From Paenibacillus_E sp042676385 (GTDB lineage Bacteria > Bacillota > Bacilli > Paenibacillales > NBRC-103111): DNA of 64,000 bases. Shown piece by piece: positions 40,676 through 50,049 of the stretch. Position 1 is the stretch's first letter. Each line of letters begins with the position of its first letter. The notes beneath the pieces were generated by a model, which saw only the letters and a list, made by a program, of their open reading frames with translations, was not told where the DNA came from and made no database searches. The position numbers were made by a program, and so were the translations under genes. The DNA is taken from NCBI RefSeq assembly GCF_042676385.1, contig NZ_JBHTHA010000052.1, positions 62,001 to 126,000 on the forward strand, in the 5' to 3' direction.

Positions 40676-41155
40676 TTATTTGTCTCGGATCGGACCTGAA
40701 TCATCTTTACCTAAGATTTGCGTTAATTCTTTCAAGAACATGTTAATATCCTTGAATTGCCGGTAAACCGAAGCAAAGCGAATGTAAGCCACTTCATCAA
40801 CCGGGTACAATTGCTCCATGACGAGCTCGCCGATGGCCAAGCTGTCTACTTCCGCATGAGCGGTGTTGCGAAGCTGCATTTCCACTTCTGAGACAATGAC
40901 CTCCAGCCGCTCCATCGATACGGGTCGTTTTTCGCAAGCACGAATCAAACCTCGCAGTACTTTCTCTCGACTAAATTCTTCCCGACTGCCGTCCTTCTTA
41001 ATCACGATGAGCGGTGTTTCTTCCACCATCTCGAATGTCGTGAACCGGCGCGCGCATTTCTCGCACTCTCGGCGGCGGCGAATCGACTTGTTTTCGTTTG
41101 CAGATCGGGAATCGAGCACTTTCGTACCGTTATAGTCACAGAACGGACATCTCAT
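40676..41155 (-). CDS. nrdR: Transcriptional repressor NrdR
   Basis: A 159-residue ribonucleotide reductase repressor. The N-terminal zinc ribbon has CPFC (residues 3-6) and CEKC (about 31-34) with the basic RRRRE between, then the ATP-cone domain (49-139, VIKKDGSREEFSREKVLRGL). It senses ATP/dATP and binds NrdR boxes before nrd genes. The length and order are standard. It is downstream of the coaE block, as in B. subtilis. No nrd gene is in the window. Confidence 0.97.
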   Translation of the reverse strand: MRCPFCDYNGTKVLDSRSANENKSIRRRRECEKCARRFTTFEMVEETPLIVIKKDGSREEFSREKVLRGLIRACEKRPVSMERLEVIVSEVEMQLRNTAHAEVDSLAIGELVMEQLYPVDEVAYIRFASVYRQFKDINMFLKELTQILGKDDSGPIRDK

Positions 41156-41263
41156 TCGCTCTCTTCTCTCCTTTCTTTCCTGGCGTATTACCAGATGTTA
41201 CTTGTTATGATCCATACAGAAACGCACATAATACAGTTACCAACGACAAGGAGGTGAACAGAC

Positions 41264-41488
41264 ATGGGCGCAGGACAATCCCGCAGCAACAATGTTTTAG
41301 TTGTTCCTCAAGCTAATGCAGCGTTGGACCAGTTGAAATACGAGGTAGCACAAGAACTGGGTATCGCTATCCCTCAGGATGGATACATGGGTAATATGGC
41401 TACTCGTGATGCTGGTGCAATCGGTGGTAACATTACTCGTCGCCTGGTGCAAATTGCAGAGCAATCCCTGGCTGGTCAATTCAAGTAA
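41264..41488 (+). CDS. Alpha/beta-type small acid-soluble spore protein
   Basis: A 74-residue SASP that coats and protects spore DNA. The family core is complete: NVLVVPQANAALDQLKYEVA, the germination-protease site ELGI, and MATRDAGAIGGNITRRLVQI with the DNA-binding RxLV region. AAGGAGGTG precedes ATG 41264 strongly. CATAATA at 41228-41234 could be the -10 of a forespore SigG promoter, but the -35 is unclear. A terminator follows. This gene proves a spore-former. Confidence 0.96.
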   Translation: MGAGQSRSNNVLVVPQANAALDQLKYEVAQELGIAIPQDGYMGNMATRDAGAIGGNITRRLVQIAEQSLAGQFK

Positions 41489-41524
41489 TCTTGAATCCTA
41501 ACCTCTGATTTCTGCAAACAAGAA

Positions 41525-41570
41525 GTATTGGACTTTACGCTCCGTTAAGGAGCTAGTCCAATGCTTCTTT
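41525..41570. terminator. Bidirectional terminator
   Basis: Stem ATTGGACT...GCTCC-GTTA-AGGAGC.AGTCCAAT with T run, overlapping the 3' end of the convergent transglycosylase gene. Confidence 0.85.
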
Positions 41571-42158
41571 GTTTTGGGCTCGAGCTTGATCATTCCACTG
41601 CTCCCCATACAGCTTCGTATACTTTTCATAATAATATAACACTCGCTGTACATAATGCCGCGTCTCGCCAAACGGAATTTGGCTGATATTGGCTTCTGTA
41701 CCGTCCCAAATTTCATTTTGCTTCCATTTATTCACATTACCCTGGCCGGCATTATAAGCGGCGATCGCATAAATCAAATTCCCGCTATAATGTTTGGTTA
41801 GCCAATTCAAATACCAGGCACCAAGGTTGATGTTGACTTCCGCATTACGCAAATCTTCCTGTGATTGAGGCCCTAAATTGCCGGATTCCACGATCCACGC
41901 AGCCGTTTCCGGCATAAGCTGCATGAGGCCGATAGCCCCTTTATGCGATTCCAAATGAACCTTATAATTCGTTTCAACCCTAATAATGGCTGCAATCAAA
42001 AATGGGTCTATATGATGTTTCGCCGCGCTTTGGCGGATTTCCTTCTCGAAGTAAATGGGATACAGTTTTCTTCCGATAAATGTACTATTCATGAACAGGA
42101 TCAGGACAAAACAGATCAGCAGAAGAGCGAAAACCCGCTTCTTGCGAAAAAATGTCAT
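41553..42158 (-). CDS. Lytic transglycosylase (SLT family), membrane-anchored
   Basis: A 201-residue exported lytic transglycosylase that cleaves glycan strands of peptidoglycan. A TM anchor or signal lies at about 10-28, then the SLT domain: catalytic Glu in IIRVETNYK, GAIGLMQLMPETA, AYNAGQGNV and the HYVQRVLYYYEKY end. It resembles B. subtilis YjbJ/CwlQ-like and SleB-neighbour enzymes. The ATG at 42158 overlaps the coaE stop (ATGA), so translation is coupled to coaE; an upstream start at 42179 would overlap coaE more. Confidence 0.93.
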   Translation of the reverse strand: MTFFRKKRVFALLLICFVLILFMNSTFIGRKLYPIYFEKEIRQSAAKHHIDPFLIAAIIRVETNYKVHLESHKGAIGLMQLMPETAAWIVESGNLGPQSQEDLRNAEVNINLGAWYLNWLTKHYSGNLIYAIAAYNAGQGNVNKWKQNEIWDGTEANISQIPFGETRHYVQRVLYYYEKYTKLYGEQWNDQARAQNKEALD

Positions 42159-42751
42159 GAAAGCCCCTTCCTTATCCAAAACTGGTCGATCAATAGGCTT
42201 GTCTCTTCCCTAGTTCCACTATTATCAATCACAATATCGGCCAGCTCGCGCTTTTCTTCGATCGACATTTGGGCGGCTAGCCTTTCCTGTGCAGACACCT
42301 CTGTTAGACCGTCACGCTGAATAAGTCTTGCGAGCTGCACGTCTCTAGGTACATATACAACCATTACTTCTTGAAACATCGCAACGAGGCCGGATTCGTA
42401 CAGCAGCGGCACATCGACAACAACCAATTTCTCCGGGTGTTCACGCTCCGCCGTTTCCATCTGTGCTCGCATCAACGCACGGATCGGCGGATGAAGCAAA
42501 TTTTCCAATTGTTTGCGCGCTGACGCATCTGCAAAGACGATCTCGCCAAGTTTTTTGCGGTTCAAAGATCCATCCGGATGTAGAACCGCTTGTCCAAAAT
42601 GCCCAGCAACCCTTTCCAGAACAGGGCTGCCGGGCTCAACAACATCGCGGGCTAATTGGTCCGCATCAACTAATATGGCGCCGCGGCTGACCAGCATAGC
42701 ACTTACCGTACTTTTGCCGCAAGCGATACCTCCAGTTAACCCGATATTCAT
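42155..42751 (-). CDS. coaE: Dephospho-CoA kinase
   Basis: A 198-residue kinase for the last step of coenzyme A synthesis. P-loop GGIACGKST lies at residues 7-15; DADQLARDVV, HPPIRALM and VVDVPLLYESGL are the CoA-domain and Asp/substrate landmarks, and RDGLTEVSAQERLAAQMS is the LID. The length is normal. AAGGAGCTCC precedes ATG 42751. It is part of the polA-mutM-ytaF-coaE block conserved in Bacillales. Confidence 0.97.
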   Translation of the reverse strand: MNIGLTGGIACGKSTVSAMLVSRGAILVDADQLARDVVEPGSPVLERVAGHFGQAVLHPDGSLNRKKLGEIVFADASARKQLENLLHPPIRALMRAQMETAEREHPEKLVVVDVPLLYESGLVAMFQEVMVVYVPRDVQLARLIQRDGLTEVSAQERLAAQMSIEEKRELADIVIDNSGTREETSLLIDQFWIRKGLS

Positions 42752-42804
42752 AAGGGGAGCTCCTTCGTGTTTTCCGCCAGGAAAACGATCATCGTCAGCT
42801 TACG

Positions 42805-43497
42805 TTAGAACATTTTCATAATACCCATCAAAATCAAGACACATCCCGGAAGAACCGACAGCTTCTTCATCCAATTCATCTCCGCATAGCGGAAACCGAT
42901 GCGGAGTCCGATGGCGATGAACGTACCGCTGGATAAAGCAATAACCGATGCCGTCAATAAAGGAACGAATCCAATCAGAGCAGCTCCTATGCCGGCACCA
43001 AATGCATCTAATGAAAGCGCCAAGCCAAGTAGCGTAGCTTCAGAGGCCGAAATGTTGCCCGAGCGGTCCACGTCCGCAATGGAGGGCGTCCGCAAAATTT
43101 GGATGACAAGACCGAATCGTTTTAATTCGATATTCAAAATCTCTTTCGTCCTCTGGAGCGTATCCAGCGAATGTACCTGGAGTTCGCCCGTCTGTTTGGA
43201 ATCGTCCATGTCCTGGGCTTCATGAGCCTTTTGCTGCCTCATCTGCACCAATGCCCAAATGCCGATCCCAATAAGAATCAAAGCGCCTATGCGTTTGGCA
43301 ACCATCGGACTCATGAATGAAGACATCAAGACTCCGATTTGCATGGAGGCAAATATAATAATTCCCGACCAAAGCGAAATAATGCCGATGGAGAGGAACG
43401 GAATTCGGATTTTGCGCAGGCCATACATGACACCGACACCGAATCCGTCCAAAGAGACAGCAAACGCGAGAATAAGCAAAGAAACGGCAGGAAGCAT
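42805..43497 (-). CDS. ytaF: Sporulation membrane protein YtaF (MntP-related)
   Basis: A 230-residue, six-helix membrane protein of the YtaF family, related to the manganese exporter MntP. Paired Asp-containing helices AFAVSLDGFGVGVMYGL (N-terminal) and GLALSLDAFGAGIGAAL (C-terminal) form the internal repeat. A charged loop (about 105-145) separates the halves. The start at 43497 follows AGGAGGGG; a longer frame to 43536 is rejected. It lies between mutM and coaE as in B. subtilis, and its sporulation role is from that homologue. Confidence 0.93.
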   Translation of the reverse strand: MLPAVSLLILAFAVSLDGFGVGVMYGLRKIRIPFLSIGIISLWSGIIIFASMQIGVLMSSFMSPMVAKRIGALILIGIGIWALVQMRQQKAHEAQDMDDSKQTGELQVHSLDTLQRTKEILNIELKRFGLVIQILRTPSIADVDRSGNISASEATLLGLALSLDAFGAGIGAALIGFVPLLTASVIALSSGTFIAIGLRIGFRYAEMNWMKKLSVLPGCVLILMGIMKMF

Positions 43498-43586
43498 AAA
43501 ACCCCTCCTAAGAGTTATGCACCAGGTTCTACACACAACCTGGGCTTAGTACTCCATATCCTATGAGGAGGGCGGGCTTCGCGTGC

Positions 43587-44447
43587 CTACTTCTTGGATT
43601 TCTTCAGTACTCGCTTGCGTTTGAGCGGTTGGCATACAGGGCAAATATGTGTCCCTCTTCCGCCTACAACCGTCTTGTAGATCTGGCTTCCACATTTTTT
43701 GCAGGACTCGGATTGACGTCCATAGATGTTAAATTGATGTTGAAAGAGGCCGATTTCACCTTGACCGTTGACAAATGATTTAATCGAGGAGCCGCCGACT
43801 TCGACCGCTCCCCGGAGTGTGCGAACAATGGCTTCATGCAGAGCTTCAAGTTCTTTGCGCGTAAGCGATGAGGCTTCGCGTTCGGGATGAATGCCAGACA
43901 AAAAGAGGGACTCGTCTACATAAATATTCCCGATGCCGACGATATATTCTTGATTGAGCAGGAGCGGCTTTATCTTCGTCGAACGTTTCGCAATCCGCTC
44001 TTTGAACGCCTCGAACGTGAATGCTTCATCCAGTGGCTCCAAACCCAGCTTGTGCAAGGGAGGCTGCGTCAGTTCATCGCCTTTGGGAAACAAATGCATC
44101 GTTCCGAACTGCCGGACATCCTTGTACCGGAGTTCGGTGCCATCGGTGAACCGGAAGAGGACATGCGTATGGCGTTCCACCGGATCATCGCCTTGGTACA
44201 ATCCGTACCGGCCTTCCATGCGCAAATGCGAGACCATCACATAGTCATCGAGCACAAAACGCAGGAATTTGCCCCTGCGCTCGATCGTTCGAATGGTCTG
44301 CCCTTGCAGCAGCACCTCGAAGAGATGAATATCATCCGGCTTCTGAATGATGCGGGGCAGTTTAACCTGCACATACTCAATGGTTTTGCCGGTGACGAGC
44401 ATATTCAGGGTGCGCTTGACGGTTTCGACTTCAGGTAGTTCGGGCAC
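43587..44447 (-). CDS. mutM: Formamidopyrimidine-DNA glycosylase
   Basis: A 286-residue Fpg/MutM bifunctional glycosylase/AP lyase that removes 8-oxoguanine. The mature N-terminus PELPEVET has the nucleophilic Pro2 and Glu3; RRGKFLRF holds the beta-clamp Lys and YVDESLFLSGIHP the H2TH region. The zinc finger near the end is CKKCGSQ...CPVC. The C-terminus is a basic tail KRKRVLKKSKK. The start is GTG at 44447 after AGAGGTGATG. It is just downstream of polA, separated by a structured 314-base gap. Confidence 0.97.
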   Translation of the reverse strand: MPELPEVETVKRTLNMLVTGKTIEYVQVKLPRIIQKPDDIHLFEVLLQGQTIRTIERRGKFLRFVLDDYVMVSHLRMEGRYGLYQGDDPVERHTHVLFRFTDGTELRYKDVRQFGTMHLFPKGDELTQPPLHKLGLEPLDEAFTFEAFKERIAKRSTKIKPLLLNQEYIVGIGNIYVDESLFLSGIHPEREASSLTRKELEALHEAIVRTLRGAVEVGGSSIKSFVNGQGEIGLFQHQFNIYGRQSESCKKCGSQIYKTVVGGRGTHICPVCQPLKRKRVLKKSKK

Positions 44448-44761
44448 CGGACATCACCTCTTGTGTTTTATTTGTGGATATTTAATTTCAATGAAAGTTT
44501 TAAAAGTCCGCTTTCAGAACCGAGAAGGTTGGACGAAATCCAGAGAACGAGGAACGGAGCGTAGTGGGGTACTACGTGAGTACCGCAGTTCCTGGATTTC
44601 GTTCAAGATTCGATGCCGAATAAGCATCCTGTGAAAACATCGTTATGAGATAAACCTATATCGAGGTCAATCAGAGACGAACGACCGCGTTTAGAGGTAG
44701 GTTTATTCGCCAATCAGACTATCGTCTGATGTGGACAAAGTGGTCTTATAAAACATCCTTA
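44448..44761. other. polA-mutM intergenic region with a long hairpin
   Basis: Holds the 72-base imperfect palindrome at 44531-44604 and a weaker inverted repeat ATAAACCTA / TAGGTTTAT (about 44650-44706). No coding frame with a ribosome site was seen. On the minus strand this is the polA 3' region and mutM leader. Confidence 0.6.
44531..44604. repeat. Long imperfect palindrome (structured intergenic element)
   Basis: Outer arms ACGAAATCCAG (44533-44543) and CTGGATTTCGT (44592-44602) pair perfectly; inner AGGAAC/GTTCC and GTAGT-GGGGT-ACTAC add a branched or extended stem. There is no T run, so it is not a plain terminator. Confidence 0.7.
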
Positions 44762-47413
44762 TTATTTAGCGTCGTACCAGGTAAGGCCGTAGTCCACATC
44801 GGCACGAAGCGGAACGTCCAGCTTGAGCGCTGCGGCCATGACTTCAGGGACGATACGCTTCATCGTTTCGAGCTCCTCTTCAGGCACTTCGAAGACAAGT
44901 TCGTCATGTACTTGCAGCAGCATGCGGCTTTTTAGCTGCCCTTGCTTCAGGCGTTCAGCCATTTGCACCATGGCGAGCTTGATAATGTCCGCAGCCGTGC
45001 CTTGAATCGGCGTATTCATTGCTGTCCGCTCTGCGAACGAGCGCAGATTAAAGTTTGAAGCCGTAATTTCAGGCAGGTAACGGCGTCGCTGCAGGAGCGT
45101 CGTGACATACCCGTCTCTTCGAGCATCTTGGACGATATCATCCATATATTTGCGAACCCCTTGGAAGACGGCAAAATACTGCTCGATAAAGGCAGCGGCT
45201 TCCTTGCGGGTAATGTCCAAGTTCTGTGACAAGCCGTAGTCGCTAATGCCGTAAACGATACCGAAATTGACGGCCTTCGCTTGTCGACGCATGTTCGAGT
45301 CGACGTCGCTCTCGGCCACGCCAAAGACGTCCATTGCCGTCTTGGTATGAATGTCCATATTCTGAAGGAAAGCCTCCTTCAGCTTCTCATCCTGCGAGAT
45401 GTGCGCCAGCACGCGAAGCTCGATCTGCGAGTAATCCGCGGCAAGAATGTACCATCCCGGCTCGGATGGAACGAACACTTTGCGGATCTTGCGGCCCTCC
45501 TCCAGACGGATCGGAATATTCTGGAGGTTCGGGTATTGGCTGCTGAGGCGGCCTGTGGCGGCGATCGTTTGACGGTAATAGGTATGCACCTTACCCGTCT
45601 CCGGCCGCACCTCTTTAAGCAGCCCTTCCACGTACGTCGACTGAAGCTTCGCCAATTGCCGGTAGTTCAGGATCTGCCCTACGACTTCGTGATAGGGCGC
45701 CAGCTTCTCCAGCACCTCGGCGTCCGTCGAGTAGCCGGTCTTGGTCTTCTTCCATGCGGGAAGACCCAGTTTCTCGAACAGAATCTCGCCGAGCTGCTTC
45801 GGCGAATTGATGTTGAATTCCAGACCCGCGAGGTCGTAGATGCGCGTCATGATGCTTTCGAGCTGCTTCGCAAGCTCGTCTCCGAACGCCTTGAGGTCGG
45901 CGGCGTCCACCTTGATGCCGCGCAGCTCCATCTCGGCGAGCACGCCGGCGAGCGGCAGCTCCAGCTCGTAGAAGAGGCGATGCATCTCGCCCTTCTCGAG
46001 CTCATCGCGCAGCACCGGGACGATGCGCGCGATCGAATGCGCTTTGCGGCCCAGGTGCTCGCTAAGCGCAGGCAGTTCCGGCAAGCGAAACTTCGCGCCC
46101 TTGCCGAAAACCTCTTCATCGGCCTTGATGCCCGGAAGGCCGTATTTGCTCGAAAGGCCGCTGAGCGTGAGATTCGATTCCGTCGGATCGAGCAGATAAG
46201 CAGCCAGCAGTACGTCGAAGTCCACACCGCGGAGGTGGACGCCATGCCAGGCCAGCGCCAGCTCCGCACGGTGCTGGTCGAACAGCTGCTTCTTCTTCGA
46301 AGCGTCGCTTAGCCAGTCACGGACTGGCGCACCCGCTTCGCTCATCAGCAGCTCAAACGGCATGTAGAGGCTCTTGCTCTCCGCATCCAAATATACGGCA
46401 ATGCCGGCTATAACCGAATGATGCGGATTCTCTCCGATGATTTCTACGTGTATCGGCGCAGAATCCCCCATCGCGGAGAGCGACCTTTCTACACTGGAAG
46501 CCGTAACAATCTCAACTTCAAGGCTCTCTGTTTCCTCTTCGGCCGCAGCGCCTCCGGAGAAATCCATCTTTTCAAGCAGAGATTTGAACTCAAGCTTACG
46601 GAACATACCGGCTAAGGCTTGTCCGTCATAGCCATCGTAGCGGAATGAAGACCATTCGGTTTCCATAGGTACTTCACGGAAAATGGTCGCCAGCTCCTTG
46701 CTCATGATCGCATCTTGGGCATGTTCCTCGACTTTTTCCTTCATTTTGCCTTTCAAACTGGCCGAATTTGCGAGTACTTCCTCCACAGTGCCGAATTCAT
46801 GAAGCATTTTGAGCGCTGTTTTTTCGCCTACACCCGGGATACCCGGGATGTTGTCCGACGTATCGCCCATCAAACCTTTCAGATCGATGATCTGGTTCGG
46901 GGTAAGTCCGTATTTTTCCTTAATTTCCTCAGGATTGTACCGCTCTACTTCCGTAATACCCTTACGCGTAATAGCTACGGTTACATGGTCGGAAGCCAGC
47001 TGCAGCATATCTTTGTCTCCGGAGACAAGCAGAACTTTCTCGCCTTTCTCGTCAGCGATTTTGGTGAGTGTCCCGATAATATCATCCGCTTCATATCCAG
47101 TCAGTTCAAACTGCGGAATTTGGAACGCTTTCAGCAGTTCCTTAATGAGCGGGAATTGTTCCGAAAGTTCTGGCGGCGTCTTCGCTCTCCCGCCTTTGTA
47201 TTCGGTGTATTCTTTATGCCTGAATGTAATTTTGCCGGCGTCAAATGCGACCAAAAAGTGTGTCGGTTTCTCTTCTTCAATTAATTTGAGCAGCATGGTC
47301 GTAAATCCGTAAACCGCATTCGTATGCAATCCACTGGAATTGCTGAGCAGCGGTAAAGCATAAAAGGCTCTGTTGGCGATAGAATTACCATCAATAATAA
47401 TGAGCTTATCCAT
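44762..47413 (-). CDS. polA: DNA polymerase I
   Basis: An 883-residue DNA polymerase I for Okazaki fragment processing and repair. The N-terminal 5'-3' exonuclease (1-290) starts KLIIIDGNSIANRAFYAL, with GYEADDIIGT, VSGDKDMLQL and the GDTSDNIPGIPGVGEKTA helix-hairpin-helix. The 3'-5' exonuclease-like domain (about 310-490) lacks the DxE catalytic pattern, as in Bacillus enzymes, so proofreading is probably absent. Polymerase motifs A (DYSQIELRVLAH), B (RRQAKAVNFGIVYGISDYG) and C (QVHDELVFEVP) are intact. The start at 47413 gives the standard N-terminus; the longer frame to 47488 does not. Confidence 0.98.
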   Translation of the reverse strand: MDKLIIIDGNSIANRAFYALPLLSNSSGLHTNAVYGFTTMLLKLIEEEKPTHFLVAFDAGKITFRHKEYTEYKGGRAKTPPELSEQFPLIKELLKAFQIPQFELTGYEADDIIGTLTKIADEKGEKVLLVSGDKDMLQLASDHVTVAITRKGITEVERYNPEEIKEKYGLTPNQIIDLKGLMGDTSDNIPGIPGVGEKTALKMLHEFGTVEEVLANSASLKGKMKEKVEEHAQDAIMSKELATIFREVPMETEWSSFRYDGYDGQALAGMFRKLEFKSLLEKMDFSGGAAAEEETESLEVEIVTASSVERSLSAMGDSAPIHVEIIGENPHHSVIAGIAVYLDAESKSLYMPFELLMSEAGAPVRDWLSDASKKKQLFDQHRAELALAWHGVHLRGVDFDVLLAAYLLDPTESNLTLSGLSSKYGLPGIKADEEVFGKGAKFRLPELPALSEHLGRKAHSIARIVPVLRDELEKGEMHRLFYELELPLAGVLAEMELRGIKVDAADLKAFGDELAKQLESIMTRIYDLAGLEFNINSPKQLGEILFEKLGLPAWKKTKTGYSTDAEVLEKLAPYHEVVGQILNYRQLAKLQSTYVEGLLKEVRPETGKVHTYYRQTIAATGRLSSQYPNLQNIPIRLEEGRKIRKVFVPSEPGWYILAADYSQIELRVLAHISQDEKLKEAFLQNMDIHTKTAMDVFGVAESDVDSNMRRQAKAVNFGIVYGISDYGLSQNLDITRKEAAAFIEQYFAVFQGVRKYMDDIVQDARRDGYVTTLLQRRRYLPEITASNFNLRSFAERTAMNTPIQGTAADIIKLAMVQMAERLKQGQLKSRMLLQVHDELVFEVPEEELETMKRIVPEVMAAALKLDVPLRADVDYGLTWYDAK

Positions 47414-47546
47414 AAGTGCGCACCCCGATTTTTCGCATACTCTCTTCATCATAGCATACGAAATAAAAATAAAAAAACGTATGCGCACATAAACATGTAA
47501 GGAAGCAAATAATCGGCTAAGCGGTCTTCAGAAGGAGGTTCTCCAA

Positions 47547-48296
47547 ATGAGCCCTTTTTTTTCCCCGACACGCAAAAAAGTCATCTTTTTCGATATGAAT
47601 AATACGATCCTGGATCGCAGACAGTGCTTTGATTCGGCATTTCTGGAAGTGATGAACGATTATACAGCGCGGTGGGAGCCGGACGATCAGAACTGGTCGT
47701 CGCAAGATGCGCTGCAAAGCTACAAGCTGGAATGGAGCCGTCACCGGAAAGCTCCCATTCGCAGTCCGATCTCTCCAGACGAACTGCGCCATGTTTGCTT
47801 GCGCAAAGCGCTGCAGCCATTTCCGGTTACCGTTAATCCGGCGTTTACCCGTTCATTTTTCGATCAAGTCGAGGAGCAGGAAGACAACTTCGTCGCTCTT
47901 TTCCCAGGCGTTGAAGATACGCTGGAGACCCTTTCGAAAACCTACAAACTTGCGATTATCAGTAACGGCAACAGGAAGCGGCTGCAGAGCAATCTGCAGA
48001 AATTGAGGCTCACGTCCTGGATCGACCAGGATCGTTTGTTCAGTTCGGAGAAGGATGGGCCGCGTAAGCCGCATCCGGCGATCTTTGAAGCGGCTATGAA
48101 GGCGATGGGCACCACAGCCAACCACAGCGTCATGGTCGGTAATTCGTGGCGCAACGACATTGTAGGAGCAACCTCATGCGGCATGGATGCCATATGGATA
48201 CATCCGGGGAACATAAAGAAAATATCGGAACGGCGAATCGGCAAACAAAAAGTTGTCATCGTTCGTTCTTTTAAGCAGCTTCCTTACACATTTTAA
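47547..48296 (+). CDS. HAD-family hydrolase with DxN motif
   Basis: A 249-residue haloacid dehalogenase-type protein. Motif I is FFDMNNTILD: the nucleophile Asp is present, but the second acid of DxD is Asn. Motif II is AIISNGN, the motif III Lys is KDGPRKPHP and motif IV is MVGNSWRNDIVGA with one Asp. A helical cap lies between about 20 and 105. Asn in place of the general acid is unusual for a phosphatase and may slow or change the reaction. AGAAGGAGGT precedes ATG 47547. The gene is divergent from polA. Confidence 0.85.
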   Translation: MSPFFSPTRKKVIFFDMNNTILDRRQCFDSAFLEVMNDYTARWEPDDQNWSSQDALQSYKLEWSRHRKAPIRSPISPDELRHVCLRKALQPFPVTVNPAFTRSFFDQVEEQEDNFVALFPGVEDTLETLSKTYKLAIISNGNRKRLQSNLQKLRLTSWIDQDRLFSSEKDGPRKPHPAIFEAAMKAMGTTANHSVMVGNSWRNDIVGATSCGMDAIWIHPGNIKKISERRIGKQKVVIVRSFKQLPYTF

Positions 48297-48306
48297 TTTG
48301 AGAAAC

Positions 48307-50049
48307 TTATCCAATATTTTGAAAATAATAAATGCTTCCTTGATGAGCCTTCGCTTTCTTTTTCAACAGCGCCGCAGTCTGCGAAATTTGTTCAAGCGAA
48401 ATGGGCGTTTCGCAGCTGCATACGACAAGCGAGAGCGACAGCGTAACGCCTTCACTTTGTACCGGATTACCGGTCCGGTCTCTGACAAAGTCCCACACTT
48501 CCCCCTCATAGAACATCTGCACGCCCTGATCAAAACGGCGAATCATTTCCTGACACAGCAGTTCCGGGGAGGAAGTGGCTGAGATCGCGATAAAATCGTC
48601 GCCGCCTACGTGTCCGACAAAATCATGCGGTGTCCCGCAAACGGCAATTGCCTGCTGCATGATATCCGCCGTATACTGAATCAACTGATCCCCTCTTTGA
48701 AAACCAAATCGGTCATTGAACCATTTAAAATAGTCCAGATCCGCATAAACCACATGAAATGGTTTATTTTCTAATAACCGCTTGTTTAGTTCCCTATTGA
48801 TTTGCAGGTTTCCGGGCAGCCCGGTAAGCGGATTAGCGACCCGAGCCGACTCCATCCGCACATTCGTAATGCTTTCGAGTATCGTTCTAATGGAAGCAGA
48901 GCCTACCAATTTCCCCTTGCTTGTAATAATGACCAGATCATACAAACGGTGAATCGAACGGGAAGTGGCCATTTGAGATACCTGCTCAACCGCCATAAGC
49001 TCATCTACAATAAGAGGCGTATCATCCATAATGCTATCGATCGTCCGATTCCAGAATAAGGAGAACGCATACTGTCCAGTCAACTGTTGGAAAAAGCGGT
49101 CCCGCATCATAAGCCCGACCGGACTATCCCCGCTTACGATCACGACACCGACGGATTCCTGATTTTTTTTCAAATAATCGGCCACCTCGGAAATGACCGC
49201 TTTCCGGTCAAATACCTTCACAGGGGTTGCCAAATCCCCGATCATCCAGGTCATTCCGCTCCCTTCAACTTTACGGTGCTGCCATATAAGTGAGCGGTGG
49301 CTTTCCTCTACCTGGACCGGGCGCTCGGCAGGTCTCCCAAGCAAATAACCTTGCGCATAATGAACGCCAAGGCGTGACAGTTTAATCAACTCGTCCGTAT
49401 GCTCGATTCCTTCTGCAATCAGTGAGATGTTCATTTTCTGCGCAAAGGTTACGAAAGTTTCCAGAATGTATTCCTTGACTTTATTCGTATGGATGCTTTC
49501 AATTAGCGAACGGTCGATTTTGATAAAATCCGGCTGGAGCTCGGCAATCGCTTGAAGGGACGAGTAGCCGGCTCCCGCATCGTCAATCGCAATCCGGTAG
49601 CCTTGCTTCCGGTAATGCTCCAGTATTTTTTTGGCCAGGGAAAAATCTTCGATCGAGCTTCGCTCCGTAATTTCGAATACGACATTGCTGGGACGAAGTC
49701 CATGCTTATGCAGAATTTCCAGCGTTTTACCGGGAACAAACTGCGGATCATATAACACTTGAGACGAAATATTGATAAAGAGAAGCTGCTGCGGATGTTC
49801 AAGAATCGAACCTTGAATCGCTTTCTCACGGGCAAGCTTCTCCAATATGTATAATTCCCCTTGCTGTTCAGCAAACTGGAACATTTCAAGCGGTGAATGA
49901 AAGATACTCCCCTTCGGCCCCCTCGTTAACGCTTCATATCCAAAGACATTCCCATCTTGTAAAGAAACAATAGGTTGATAGACCGAATAAATCGACTGCT
50001 GCTCAATGATTTCCTGAAACTGAGATATTGAATCTGACTGAACATCCAT
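48307..50049 (-). CDS. EAL-CBS-GGDEF c-di-GMP protein
   Basis: A 580-residue cytoplasmic protein. The EAL phosphodiesterase domain (about 17-245) is intact: YEALTRGP, NVVFEITERS, IAIDDAGAGYSSLQ and IKIDRSLIE. Two CBS domains follow (about 265-395, with VGVVIVSGDSPVGLMMRD and YDLVIITSKGKLVGSASIRT), as possible nucleotide sensors. The C-terminal GGDEF domain (400-570) has LTGLPGNLQINREL, YADLDYFKWFNDRFGF and GGDDF in place of GGDEF, so cyclase activity is uncertain. AAAGGGATGA lies upstream of ATG 50049. It is divergent from a receiver-kinase gene. Confidence 0.92.
   Translation of the reverse strand: MDVQSDSISQFQEIIEQQSIYSVYQPIVSLQDGNVFGYEALTRGPKGSIFHSPLEMFQFAEQQGELYILEKLAREKAIQGSILEHPQQLLFINISSQVLYDPQFVPGKTLEILHKHGLRPSNVVFEITERSSIEDFSLAKKILEHYRKQGYRIAIDDAGAGYSSLQAIAELQPDFIKIDRSLIESIHTNKVKEYILETFVTFAQKMNISLIAEGIEHTDELIKLSRLGVHYAQGYLLGRPAERPVQVEESHRSLIWQHRKVEGSGMTWMIGDLATPVKVFDRKAVISEVADYLKKNQESVGVVIVSGDSPVGLMMRDRFFQQLTGQYAFSLFWNRTIDSIMDDTPLIVDELMAVEQVSQMATSRSIHRLYDLVIITSKGKLVGSASIRTILESITNVRMESARVANPLTGLPGNLQINRELNKRLLENKPFHVVYADLDYFKWFNDRFGFQRGDQLIQYTADIMQQAIAVCGTPHDFVGHVGGDDFIAISATSSPELLCQEMIRRFDQGVQMFYEGEVWDFVRDRTGNPVQSEGVTLSLSLVVCSCETPISLEQISQTAALLKKKAKAHQGSIYYFQNIG

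Noticed and set aside
45281..46312. 343-residue open frame antisense to polA
   Set aside because: Shadow frame in a GC-rich part of polA, with no ribosome site or motif.
44762..47413. PolA as a proofreading polymerase
   Set aside because: The middle domain lacks the DxE exonuclease pattern, as is normal for Bacillales enzymes.
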